The notes beneath the pieces were generated by a model. It worked only from the letters and a program-made list of their open reading frames with translations, did not search any database and was not told where the DNA came from. This document shows, one piece after another, positions 1-6,971 of a DNA stretch of 35,147 bases. Numbering within the stretch: the first letter of the stretch is position 1; each line of letters starts with the position of its first letter. The position numbers and the translations under genes were made by a program. Source of the stretch: Sedimentisphaerales bacterium (lineage in GTDB: Bacteria; Planctomycetota; Phycisphaerae; Sedimentisphaerales; Anaerobacaceae); contig JAFGEF010000143.1 in assembly GCA_016931715.1 (NCBI GenBank), forward strand, positions 1 to 35,147, in the 5' to 3' direction.

Positions 1-5
1 AAGGG

Positions 6-76
6 TGTCATTCTGAGTGAAACGAAGAATCTGGGCATCGATAGCCAGATGTTTCGCCTGTCGGCTCAACATGACA
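6..76. repeat. ~70-bp imperfect palindromic repeat, copy A
   Basis: The element begins TGTCATTCTGAG and ends CTCAACATGACA, so its ends are inverted repeats. The left half (GTGTCATTCTGAGTGAAACG and the next bases to GGCATCGATAGCC) reappears in reverse complement at 14435-14504. No ORF is present. It looks like a REP/MITE-like dispersed palindrome. Its mobility and function are unknown. Confidence 0.7.
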
Positions 77-115
77 ACTTATCATATCAAGTGTTGCAGA
101 ACACTGGCGACAATT

Positions 116-156
116 TATTATTTAAGAAAATCGTGCAGCGATTTTCTTAAATAATA
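116..156. repeat. Perfect 18-bp-arm hairpin
   Basis: Left arm 116-133 and right arm 139-156 are exact reverse complements around a 5-nt loop (TGCAG). The arm core AAGAAAATCG / CGATTTTCTT is shared with the internal hairpin of the 199-bp repeat elements at 16857-17055 and 31917-32113. A smaller hairpin (GTGTT/AACAC) sits just before it at 91-104. There is no U-run, so it is not a typical terminator. Apart from copy A and this hairpin I see nothing else in the gene-free stretch 1-240. Confidence 0.7.
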
Positions 157-240
157 TATGCCTTTTCTCATTTTTGCAAAACTCTTATATTTTATATAAA
201 ATTCTCTATATTTAATCGGCTTAAAGAAGTGTTTGGCTAT

Positions 241-274
241 AAAAAAAGCTGAGAGTATTGTAAACTCTCAGCTT
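241..274 (-). terminator. Rho-independent terminator of the lipoprotein gene
   Basis: Read on the minus strand, a 10-bp perfect stem (plus positions 247-256 with 264-273) and 7-nt loop are followed directly by a run of seven T (plus A 241-247). It lies 37 bases past the stop of the minus-strand gene at 311-1018. Confidence 0.85.
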
Positions 275-310
275 CAACAACTTGACTTAGTTTTAGTTTT
301 TGTTTATTTT

Positions 311-1018
311 TTACCAGTCACTTGTTGTTCTTGTTGTTCTTGTTTTTGTTTTCGTTACAGGTGCAGCGGCAGGCTCTGCTTTTTTCGTTTTTGCTGAAGG
401 CAAGCTTCTGCAAACACTGGAAATAATATTTTTCGTCTTTTGCGATTCCAGAGAATTGAGTGTCCTTTCCCCTGGTTTCGGGGGTACTATCACAGTTTGT
501 GGAGCTGGTTGTGGTTCATTGAACATCAGAAGCGGGTCCATCAAATAATCTTCCTGATTTCTCGCGGATTCTTTGATTGGTAATCCGATTTCACCTGTTG
601 CCTGATCCATCCACAAAACACTGCCATCCCTGGTGTCAATGAGTTGAGCTGTAATAGACATATCTTCTTCATCTAAATAGGGAACATTAATTATCAGAAT
701 AGCCGGGGCTTTAAGTAATTGTCCCAACTCGGTATATGTATCCAGTGAAATTTCATTTGCTTCGGCTATTACTGCTCGGGCTTTTGCCTGAACCTGGCTT
801 AGCGGAATCGGTGCATAGCCCTTGTTAAGAAGCTCCATGATAAATAAATCCGCTATTTGGAACCTCGCATCATAATTTGGCACCTGACCTTCGACTGCTA
901 CTATGGCTATTTTATCAATGCCGCTGAAATCATAATTTGTCCGAAAGGAACCACTCCTCGATAAACAGCCGATTACGCACAATACCAACATTGTTAAGAT
1001 AAAGATTAACTTTCTCAT
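311..1018 (-). CDS. CsgG/LpoB-like lipoprotein, hypothetical
   Basis: The product is 235 residues with a lipoprotein signal: MRKLIF, a hydrophobic stretch, then a lipobox ending V-I-G-C near residue 17. It is therefore probably membrane-anchored and exported. The middle alternates strands and helices (IAIVAVEG, a DLFIMELLNKGY segment, PAILIINVPY, ITAQLIDTRDGSVLW), the pattern of CsgG/LpoB/GNA1162-type lipoproteins that act as accessory or oligomeric periplasmic proteins. The C-terminus is a low-complexity Lys/Thr/Ala tail. I chose the ATG at 1016-1018 because GGGAGG lies 8 bases upstream; a GTG one codon earlier is possible. A terminator follows at 241-274. The family assignment is from fold-like pattern only, and the specific role is unknown. 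Confidence 0.7.
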   Translation of the reverse strand: MRKLIFILTMLVLCVIGCLSRSGSFRTNYDFSGIDKIAIVAVEGQVPNYDARFQIADLFIMELLNKGYAPIPLSQVQAKARAVIAEANEISLDTYTELGQLLKAPAILIINVPYLDEEDMSITAQLIDTRDGSVLWMDQATGEIGLPIKESARNQEDYLMDPLLMFNEPQPAPQTVIVPPKPGERTLNSLESQKTKNIISSVCRSLPSAKTKKAEPAAAPVTKTKTRTTRTTSDW

Positions 1019-1172
1019 CACCTAAACCTCCCGATAAATTGGTGAGTTAAATTTCAATGTTAAGTATATAATATTTTGATATAAATGTCAATGTAAATAT
1101 GCTCTATATTACGCATATTATCTATATTATATTTTGAATGTAAATATTATAGGACAAAAGATAAAATAGGTA

Positions 1173-1211
1173 AATAAAAAAATCGATCTTTTTCAGATTT
1201 TTTTTTGTGGA
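1173..1211 (-). terminator. Weak A/T-rich hairpin, possible terminator
   Basis: An A-run plus ATC (about 1176-1184) can pair with GATTTTTTTT (1196-1206). It lies 46 bases beyond the stop of the minus-strand isomerase gene. The stem is nearly all A-T, so confidence is low. Confidence 0.35.
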
Positions 1212-1251
1212 TAGAGTGTGTTTTAGAACTTATTCGAACAAAACTCTTATT

Positions 1252-2043
1252 CTAAGAGAATATTGCGTTGAGCCATTCTGTTTTTTGAGGTTTATTCGGC
1301 CACTTTAATATATCAAACAGGAAATTGCTTGCCTGTCGAATCATAACTCCGGGCATAGGGGGAGACATTTCCAGTGAGCCAACAACATCATTTTTGTATT
1401 TCTGGAGAGTATCAAGCAAATATTCCCAGTTTTCTTTCTGTAAACAGCCGTTTGAGCCGGGCGGCACATGGTCATCTGTTTTGCCGTAATTATCGGTCAG
1501 GTGTAAATGTGCAACTCTCGGCGCTAATTCATCTACAAATTCTTTAAATGAATATTCTCTGTTTAAATTGGCAAAACCGGTATCGAAACAGTACCAGAGA
1601 GACGGGAATCTTTTGCCGATTTGCCTGAGTAAAGGCAAACGGCCTGTTTCGATACATAATTTAACATCATTCTGTTGAGCTGCCTGAATGACTTCGCCTG
1701 CGAACTCGCAGCCGTTAAGGTCATGGGTTTCTGGAATTCCAAGTGAGTTTAAGTCTGTTACGATATGTGCTTTAAGCAGTTTTGCGCATTCAATTTGTTC
1801 GTTCCATTGTTCTAATGTCGGATTATCATCTCTCGAACGCATCGTAACAAGCATACCTTCTGTAGCTTCTATAAGCCTGAGCCAGTTACGTTTTTCATAT
1901 CGACATTCCTGATTTCCTCTGATATTGGGCCATAGTTCTATCCCGAAGCCGAGAGATTGCAGAAATTCGCATTCCTGTTCGAAAGAAAGTGAATTTTCCC
2001 ATCCCCAAAAAACCATAGTTGAAACAACATAGCTGATTCGCAT
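1252..2043 (-). CDS. Sugar phosphate isomerase/epimerase-like TIM-barrel protein
   Basis: The 263-residue product matches the xylose-isomerase-like / AP-endonuclease-2 family, which are metal-dependent TIM barrels that isomerise or epimerise sugars. The four expected metal-ligand positions are visible in order: Glu132 (CIETG), Asp154 (CFDTG), His181 in HLHLTD, and Glu225 (SLEMSP). The segment between strands 7 and 8 (DDHVPPGSNG) is the usual substrate-loop region. The protein starts MRISYVV without a signal peptide, so it is cytoplasmic. It stands alone, with ~200 bp and ~440 bp gaps on its two sides. The exact substrate cannot be told from sequence. Confidence 0.82.
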   Translation of the reverse strand: MRISYVVSTMVFWGWENSLSFEQECEFLQSLGFGIELWPNIRGNQECRYEKRNWLRLIEATEGMLVTMRSRDDNPTLEQWNEQIECAKLLKAHIVTDLNSLGIPETHDLNGCEFAGEVIQAAQQNDVKLCIETGRLPLLRQIGKRFPSLWYCFDTGFANLNREYSFKEFVDELAPRVAHLHLTDNYGKTDDHVPPGSNGCLQKENWEYLLDTLQKYKNDVVGSLEMSPPMPGVMIRQASNFLFDILKWPNKPQKTEWLNAIFS

Positions 2044-2235
2044 TATAAAAACTCCATACTATTACATCCGAAAAGGAATCTGCAAAATTGCAGTAACATA
2101 CCTATTATCGAACAAAAACAATGGCATATTCAATGGTTAGCCGTTTTTAGATGAATAAATCGTGATTTTCTTGTATGTAAGTTGGATTGAGTTGTAAAAA
2201 AGGACTAAAATTATTCATTTCGCATTATTTTTTCT

Positions 2236-2265
2236 TTGACACGTTTTAGTTTTACAAAATATACT
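2236..2265 (+). promoter_or_regulatory. Sigma-70-type promoter, TTGACA-18-TATACT
   Basis: Consensus -35 TTGACA is at 2236-2241 and TATACT at 2260-2265 with an 18-bp spacer. The predicted start near 2272 leaves a leader of about 208 nt before the gene at 2480. Within the leader, GGAGG at 2280-2284 precedes a 13-codon GTG-started mini-ORF (2286-2327). I recognise no known riboswitch there. The rest of the gene-free stretch 2044-2235 shows nothing I can name. Confidence 0.6.
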
Positions 2266-2479
2266 ATAAACATATTTTTGGAGGAGTGGTGGAAAGGTTC
2301 CATTCCTTTTCTATCCATTCGCCGTGATATATTATAGGTCTGAATTAGATTTCGGTAGGCCTCTAATATTATTATGAAAGATGGATCGAGCTTTCCGCCC
2401 TCATATTGCTATTTGAGAGTTTGTACCAAATTATAAATAAACGGATTTGTAGTAATCCCAGCTTTGGAAGGGAAATGAA

Positions 2480-3064
2480 ATGGTAAACTTCTTAAAAAGG
2501 AAAAGAACTTCGCTTTTGTATCACAATCTGAAAAGCAGGGAAGTGCAGGGGCGAACTGTTCGTGCTGCAGCGGCGTCTGCAGGAAGCTTGTCCGGTGTTG
2601 ATGTCCTGAATGTTACGGGTCTGACTAAGTTGGATTCGCCGCAAAATATCAGGAAGCAGGAACAAAGCTGTGAGAAGCTGAAAAATAAAAACTTAGGTAT
2701 TGAATCGATAGAAAAAGATAAAGATTTTCCTGCTGACGAAAATGATCTATCGAGGAACTGGGACAGAGCAAAAGAACATATTGAAAAGCTCTTGTATGAA
2801 ATTTCGGACTCAATGAATTCTGACGATTTGAGTCGGCAAAGGGTGACAGCTATGACAGAACTGCTTGATGGTAAAGCAAACGATCCGCAAGACGATGAAA
2901 ACGCCGGTAATAACATGCCGCTAAAGACTTATAGCGTACAAAATACAAATCAAAATAATCGCAGCTCAAAACTGCCGCTCGATATTCAGGAATTGCAGGC
3001 AGTATCGGCGATGGCTAAACGTTTGTGTGCAAACTCGAAAGTTAAAAAATCAATCTGTTCTTAG
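2480..3064 (+). CDS. Hypothetical 194-residue protein
   Basis: I do not recognise this protein. It is hydrophilic, with no signal peptide or membrane segment. It starts with a basic N-terminus (NFLKRKRTSLLYHNLKSRE) and an Ala-rich stretch, followed by charged, probably helical sequence (about residues 85-130, DRAKEHIEKLLYEISDSM) and a Asn/Gln-rich linker. The C-terminus resembles a short helix (QELQAVSAMAKRLC). A GGAAGGGAAATG-type purine-rich site precedes the ATG, and a good promoter lies ~215 bp upstream, supporting expression. The helical and disordered make-up recalls small secretion or flagellar regulatory proteins (a FlgM-like anti-sigma factor is one idea), but this is speculation. Confidence 0.6.
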   Translation: MVNFLKRKRTSLLYHNLKSREVQGRTVRAAAASAGSLSGVDVLNVTGLTKLDSPQNIRKQEQSCEKLKNKNLGIESIEKDKDFPADENDLSRNWDRAKEHIEKLLYEISDSMNSDDLSRQRVTAMTELLDGKANDPQDDENAGNNMPLKTYSVQNTNQNNRSSKLPLDIQELQAVSAMAKRLCANSKVKKSICS

Positions 3065-3119
3065 TGAACATTAATATACTTGATTTAAGATATTAGATGA
3101 ATCATTTGACTCATGAAAA

Positions 3120-3139
3120 TACCCAGTCTGAGTTGGGTA
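3120..3139. terminator. Small hairpin between convergent genes
   Basis: TACCCAG pairs with TTGGGTA (one G-T pair) around a 6-nt loop between the convergent genes ending at 3064 and 3156. No T-run follows in either direction, so it would be a weak terminator at best. Confidence 0.3.
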
Positions 3140-3155
3140 CTATTAATAGAACATT

Positions 3156-4172
3156 CTATTGATTTTGATTGGTGGTTAATGTTTGCTGATTGTTTTGATT
3201 GGGAATCATCTCTTTCAATTTATAGTCAGCATATATAGCGATAAGCAGGCCAACTACAATAGCAATAAATCCGAAGGCAACGATTTTTCTGCCGTGTTTA
3301 ACAGCTTTTTCACCCTTAAAAAATATCGTATCCAGAAAGACTATTGTATTAGGCGGAGGTATCTGGCGATGCTTTATCGCCAGATAGCCAAACCATATTT
3401 TATAACAGGCATAAACAATAAAACTCAATAATCCGAATATAACAACAGTTTTTACTAAAAGTAACGGGGATTCGATAGAATTAGGATTAGATATTTCAGA
3501 TTGTATGGAATGCATGAGATAAAATATTATAGCCAAAAGGCATAATATCCAACACGTCAGAACAGCAATTCCTATTTTCTTGTTTCCAGGGATGACTTGG
3601 CATTGCTTTTCTGGATTTGTTTCTCCTACACCGCATTGGCAGAGTTCTTCGACTATTTCTGCAGCTTCCTTTTCATCTGTTGTTTCCCAGACTAATGGAT
3701 TCCAGTCTTCTGAAGGTTCTTCTACTTCAAGAAACTCTGATGGTCTCAAATAAACTCGATATAAACCGGATTCGGTTGTATGATCAATTTCAGCTTTGAA
3801 CAAATAACATGGGATTTGTTTGTTCTGTCCGTACCTGTTAATAGTTACACCGTTAATAATTAAAGAAGAAGACAGGTGATTGACACTTATAACTAAATAC
3901 TTCAAAAAGATATTTGTGTATATAAAACAATATATTAAGAAAATAATGGGAATAAAGGCAATAATTGGAAGGATAACATCTTCTAATATATAACCTGAAA
4001 AATTCAGGAATACAAGAAAAGCGATTATGATAAATATAAAGAGAAGCATTATTTTTATAAAACGCTTTCGCGGGGATGATTTTGGGGGGGCTTTATGGAT
4101 TATCGATAAGCCTCTATTACCTTTACTAAAATACCAGCCAAGATTATTTATTAATCGCTCCATTTGGTCCAT
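3156..4172 (-). CDS. Multi-pass membrane protein of unknown function
   Basis: The 338-residue product has about five hydrophobic segments: roughly residues 40-62 and 65-87 (a pair), 198-220, 237-262 and 297-320. Between the second and third lies a soluble region of ~110 residues with acidic stretches (EVEEPSEDW) and a CQCG motif. The C-terminus is Gln/Asn-rich and the N-terminus is basic. The gene starts only 5 bases after the stop of the Doc/Fic gene, so the three minus-strand genes 4857-to-3156 are probably one transcript. The toxin's third gene is unusual; it could be a coincidental passenger or a membrane partner. No family recognised. A run of seven C on the coding strand (4084-4090) encodes Pro-Pro near residue 29. 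Confidence 0.7.
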   Translation of the reverse strand: MDQMERLINNLGWYFSKGNRGLSIIHKAPPKSSPRKRFIKIMLLFIFIIIAFLVFLNFSGYILEDVILPIIAFIPIIFLIYCFIYTNIFLKYLVISVNHLSSSLIINGVTINRYGQNKQIPCYLFKAEIDHTTESGLYRVYLRPSEFLEVEEPSEDWNPLVWETTDEKEAAEIVEELCQCGVGETNPEKQCQVIPGNKKIGIAVLTCWILCLLAIIFYLMHSIQSEISNPNSIESPLLLVKTVVIFGLLSFIVYACYKIWFGYLAIKHRQIPPPNTIVFLDTIFFKGEKAVKHGRKIVAFGFIAIVVGLLIAIYADYKLKEMIPNQNNQQTLTTNQNQ

Positions 4173-4177
4173 CTTTT

Positions 4178-4600
4178 TTATGTACTACACGTTATCATGT
4201 GAATTTTAAGAAATTTTTCAATCGCCGTAACTGTTTCATCCTTGACTGTTCGTGGACTTTGGGCAATCCAGACAGTGAAATTATATAATTCCTGGGCATC
4301 GACTTTCAGCCATTTATTATTTCTATATAAAAAAACAAACAGGGTGGTCATAGCGATTCGTTTATTGCCGTTTTGAAAGGGATGGTTTTTAATCATCAGA
4401 TAAAATAAAATCGCCGCTTTGGAAATGAGTGTCGGATATAGTGATTTTTTGGAAAACTTCTGAAAAGGCATTGCAAGGCAGCTCTCAAGGATGTTTGGAA
4501 AGCGATTTGAGAAATCCGGAATCGGCTCATTAAAAGAGAGCATTTCCTGAGCCAGACTAAAAGCGATGTACTCGACTTCTTTTATTGTTATTATCTTCAT
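4178..4600 (-). CDS. doc: Death-on-curing (Doc/Fic) family toxin
   Basis: The 140-residue product carries the Fic-fold signature at residues 73-81, HPFQNGNKR. This corresponds to HxFx(D/N)xNKR in Doc proteins, where the His is catalytic and the NKR loop binds nucleotide phosphates. Doc toxins phosphorylate elongation factor Tu and arrest translation; this is family knowledge and not shown for this copy. Length is typical for Doc (~125-145 residues). The ATG overlaps the stop codon of the upstream HTH gene by one base (TAATG), indicating translational coupling. The partner is not the usual Phd-type antitoxin. The gene symbol is by family only. Confidence 0.85.
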   Translation of the reverse strand: MKIITIKEVEYIAFSLAQEMLSFNEPIPDFSNRFPNILESCLAMPFQKFSKKSLYPTLISKAAILFYLMIKNHPFQNGNKRIAMTTLFVFLYRNNKWLKVDAQELYNFTVWIAQSPRTVKDETVTAIEKFLKIHMITCST

Positions 4601-4857
4601 TACTGTGAACCAAGAAGTTTAAGAGTGTTTCCGTATTCCTTTACAGTTCTTTTTACTGCCTGGTCTATTTCATCTTTATCCTTTTTTCGCAGGACATTTC
4701 CAAAAATTGAGGCTATTTCATGCAGGGGAATTGCATAGTTTTTGCCAATCTTTTCTGCTTTTATCTGCTTATTTTTGACTTTTTTATAGACTGCTATTCT
4801 GCTGATGCCTAACATTTCAGCTAATTGTGGTATTGTAAAATATTTGTCTTTATTCAT
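4600..4857 (-). CDS. Excisionase/MerR-like HTH protein, probable antitoxin of the Doc toxin
   Basis: The 85-residue product begins with an excisionase-type winged HTH at residues 6-45: FTIPQLAEMLGISRIAVYKK, then a wing (KIGKNYAIPLHEI). A charged helical C-terminus (KDKDEIDQAVKRTVKEYG) could form the toxin-neutralising helix. It is first in the minus-strand set and overlaps the Doc start by one base, the normal antitoxin-toxin order. Palindromes at 4919-4956 upstream are candidate operators for self-repression. The antitoxin role is inferred from position; the DNA-binding fold is visible. Confidence 0.8.
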   Translation of the reverse strand: MNKDKYFTIPQLAEMLGISRIAVYKKVKNKQIKAEKIGKNYAIPLHEIASIFGNVLRKKDKDEIDQAVKRTVKEYGNTLKLLGSQ

Positions 4858-4876
4858 GTTCTAAATACGCGTAATA

Positions 4877-4882
4877 ATTATA
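4877..4882 (-). promoter_or_regulatory. -10 element of the HTH/Doc promoter
   Basis: On the minus strand TATAAT lies 20 bases upstream of the HTH gene start. A weak -35 (TAACTG, 4900-4905) sits at 17-bp spacing. The GTTAAC palindromes are just upstream of it. Confidence 0.5.
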
Positions 4883-4918
4883 AAGCCTTCTGTATCAAGC
4901 AGTTATGGTAATATATGC

Positions 4919-4956
4919 CATGTTAACATGTTATACATAAGTTAACATGTGTTAAC
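4919..4956. promoter_or_regulatory. Paired GTTAAC palindromes, candidate operators
   Basis: A perfect 12-bp palindrome CATGTTAACATG (4919-4930) is followed by GTTAACATGTGTTAAC (4941-4956), whose outer six bases repeat the GTTAAC core. Three GTTAAC cores fall within 38 bases, directly upstream of the HTH-toxin transcript and between it and the hflX stop at 4980. Placement and symmetry fit a binding site for the encoded HTH protein. Binding itself is inference. Confidence 0.6.
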
Positions 4957-4979
4957 TCATTCCCATGATATACATTCAT

Positions 4980-6296
4980 TCAGTTTTTGTCAATGATTTC
5001 TACATTATCAGGATGCAGATGGTAAAGCTCGGGAAGCTGGTTTTTACCTATGCGGGCTTCGACTACAACTTGATTATCGACGTAATTTGTTTCTAAGATT
5101 TTAGCCTGAGTTCTGAGAAAATTAGGGATTTTGCCATTCGTGTGGCTGTATGTCACTCGAACCAGAACCTCACTGCCTTTATATTTCGCTGTAACAGCTT
5201 CGCTTAAACTATCGAGACCAAATCCTGTTTTTGCCGAGATACATATTGCATTCGGATATATGGTTCTCAGCATATCCAGGTCGCCGATTTTTTTGACGGC
5301 ATCGACTTTATTGAAAATCTCCAGAGTCGGTTTTTCATGGCAATCGATTTCTTCCAGAACTTTCTTAACAGCTTCCATCTGGGTCATAACATCAGGATTG
5401 GATACATCTATGATATGGAGCAATAAATCAGCGGTTACAGCTTCCTCGAGCGTAGCCTTGAACGATGCGACTAATTGATGAGGCAGATTTTTTACAAAGC
5501 CGACTGTATCGCTGATGAGCACTTCAAAAGTCCTGTTCGGCATCCACCTCCTTGTTCGAGTATCAAGCGTAGCAAAGAGCCTGTCCTCGACAAAGACACC
5601 TGCGTCAGTCAGTGCATTCATAAGCGTGCTTTTGCCCGCGTTTGTATAACCGACCAGGCAAATCTGGAATATACCCTTTCTCGTTTCAATTTCACGTACC
5701 CGCCGCTTATCGATATTTTCAAGCTCGCGTTTTAATTCTGTAATGCGTTTGCTCACGAGGCGGCGGTCTATTTCCAACTGCTGCTCGCCTGTTCCCCTTG
5801 TTCCGATAGCTCCTACTGCTCCGGCGGCAGTTGCGCCTCCTGCGCCTGCTACAGTGTCCAGGTGCGACCACATCTTTGTTAGTCGCGGATATGTATATTC
5901 CAACTGGGCAAGCTCGACCTGCAGCATTGCCTGCCGGGTTTTGGCCCTCGTGGCGAATATATCGAGAATCAGCTCGCTGCGGTCGATAACTTTCGTTTTG
6001 GTCATTTCCTCAAGCGTGCGAATCTGGCCCGGCGAAAGGTCGTTATCGAAAATAATTACGTCAGCCTGAAAACGCTTAACACGGCTTTCAAGATCCTCGG
6101 CTTTGCCTTTGCCTATGTATGTAGATGGATTGATTTTACGGATTTTTTGCTGGTATTTATCAACTACAATCGCTCCGGCGGTCTCGGCAAGGGCGGTCAG
6201 TTCTGCCAGTCTGTCAAGTTCAAGTTTGCCTAACGTTGCGGATATTAAAATGGCACGTTCTTTTTTGACTTCTAAGGTCTTATCAATTTTTTTCAA
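4980..6296 (-). CDS. hflX: GTPase HflX
   Basis: The 438-residue product is a ribosome-associated GTPase that splits stalled or stress-modified 70S ribosomes. Visible landmarks are the N-terminal HflX motif NPSTYIGKGK (residues 56-65), a helical linker with GTRGTGEQQLEIDRR (166-179, the GxRGxGExxLExDRR signature), and the Walker A motif GYTNAGKST (216-224). These are followed by DTVGFVKNLP (G3) and the NKVD motif (G4). Length is normal for the family. An Ala/Gly-rich stretch of about 15 residues (149-163) precedes the GTRGTGE motif, longer than in textbook HflX. The gene is divergent from rpsU. No strong downstream terminator is seen before the Doc operon. Confidence 0.95.
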   Translation of the reverse strand: MKKIDKTLEVKKERAILISATLGKLELDRLAELTALAETAGAIVVDKYQQKIRKINPSTYIGKGKAEDLESRVKRFQADVIIFDNDLSPGQIRTLEEMTKTKVIDRSELILDIFATRAKTRQAMLQVELAQLEYTYPRLTKMWSHLDTVAGAGGATAAGAVGAIGTRGTGEQQLEIDRRLVSKRITELKRELENIDKRRVREIETRKGIFQICLVGYTNAGKSTLMNALTDAGVFVEDRLFATLDTRTRRWMPNRTFEVLISDTVGFVKNLPHQLVASFKATLEEAVTADLLLHIIDVSNPDVMTQMEAVKKVLEEIDCHEKPTLEIFNKVDAVKKIGDLDMLRTIYPNAICISAKTGFGLDSLSEAVTAKYKGSEVLVRVTYSHTNGKIPNFLRTQAKILETNYVDNQVVVEARIGKNQLPELYHLHPDNVEIIDKN

Positions 6297-6462
6297 AGAA
6301 AAAGTACCTCCTAAAGCTGCATTTTTTATAACATATTTTGTTAAATTGCCCTAAAAATCGCGTTTTATTAACAAAAAACGAGTATTATTTATAGTTAAGC
6401 TGCTATTATAGGACGAAATAGCGGCTTTCATTAAAAAAAATATTATAGAATAATTTTTTGCC

Positions 6463-6491
6463 TTGTAAAACACTAAGTTTGGTATTATACT
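6463..6491 (+). promoter_or_regulatory. Promoter of rpsU, TTGTAA-17-TATACT
   Basis: -35 TTGTAA at 6463-6468 and -10 TATACT at 6486-6491 are 17 bp apart. The predicted start near 6498 gives an ~85-nt leader before the ribosomal protein gene. Confidence 0.6.
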
Positions 6492-6582
6492 TATAAATCT
6501 GTCGTCTTTTGGACGAAATAATGATAGAAAGAAAGTTAATATCTGCTCCAAATATCAGGAGTGAACAAAGGATTATTTATAT

Positions 6583-6765
6583 ATGTTGAAAGTTAAATCT
6601 CGTACTGGTGAATCGGTTCAGCAAATGATCAGGCGCTTTAAGAAGCTATGCGAAAAAGAAGGTCTAATAAGGGACATGAAACGTGTTGCTTATTATGAGA
6701 AGCCTTCGGAGAAGAATCGCCGCCGTATGAGAAGAGCACAGCGAACCGTAATTGGCGAGATATAA
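6583..6765 (+). CDS. rpsU: Small ribosomal subunit protein bS21
   Basis: The 60-residue very basic product matches bS21: N-terminal VKSRTGESVQQMIRRFKK, a central KRVAYYEKPSEKNRRR and an Arg-rich tail. bS21 binds near the anti-Shine-Dalgarno end of 16S rRNA and aids initiation. Length is normal (57-71). The ATG at 6583 has AAAGGA about 11 bases upstream and a good promoter further up. The gene is divergent from hflX with a 286-bp gap. No hairpin terminator was recognised before the degenerate repeat starting at 6838. Confidence 0.95.
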   Translation: MLKVKSRTGESVQQMIRRFKKLCEKEGLIRDMKRVAYYEKPSEKNRRRMRRAQRTVIGEI

Positions 6766-6837
6766 TCCTTTTAGATTTTTAATCCCGATATAAATCACTT
6801 TTCCATTTAAATTTCAAATCGCGGCACAGCCGTATTC

Positions 6838-6960
6838 TAATATTTTTTATCCAGACTCGGATTAACAGGATTAACACAGAAAACGTAGGATACGATGAAT
6901 CGCACCATTTCAAATTAATATCAGACACGGATTGACGCAAGATTTACACGGATTTTTTTA
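6838..6960. repeat. Degenerate dispersed repeat, left flank of accessory segment
   Basis: Modules here reappear in reverse complement at 10540-10700: a GCGATGAATCGCAC-like core (here TACGATGAATCGCACCATTT, 6890-6909) and ACACGGATT...TTTACACGG-like tracts. The stretch is non-coding. It resembles decayed intergenic repeats common in some environmental bacterial genomes. Confidence 0.55.
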
Positions 6961-6971
6961 GCCCACCAGAC

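Noticed and set aside
2521-2916. 131-residue minus-strand ORF opposite the hypothetical gene at 2480
   Set aside because: Ser/Phe/Leu-rich shadow of the plus-strand frame, which has the promoter and ribosome site.
6351-6551. 66-residue minus-strand ORF in the hflX/rpsU gap
   Set aside because: It covers the rpsU promoter and is AT-rich with no ribosome site or homology pattern.
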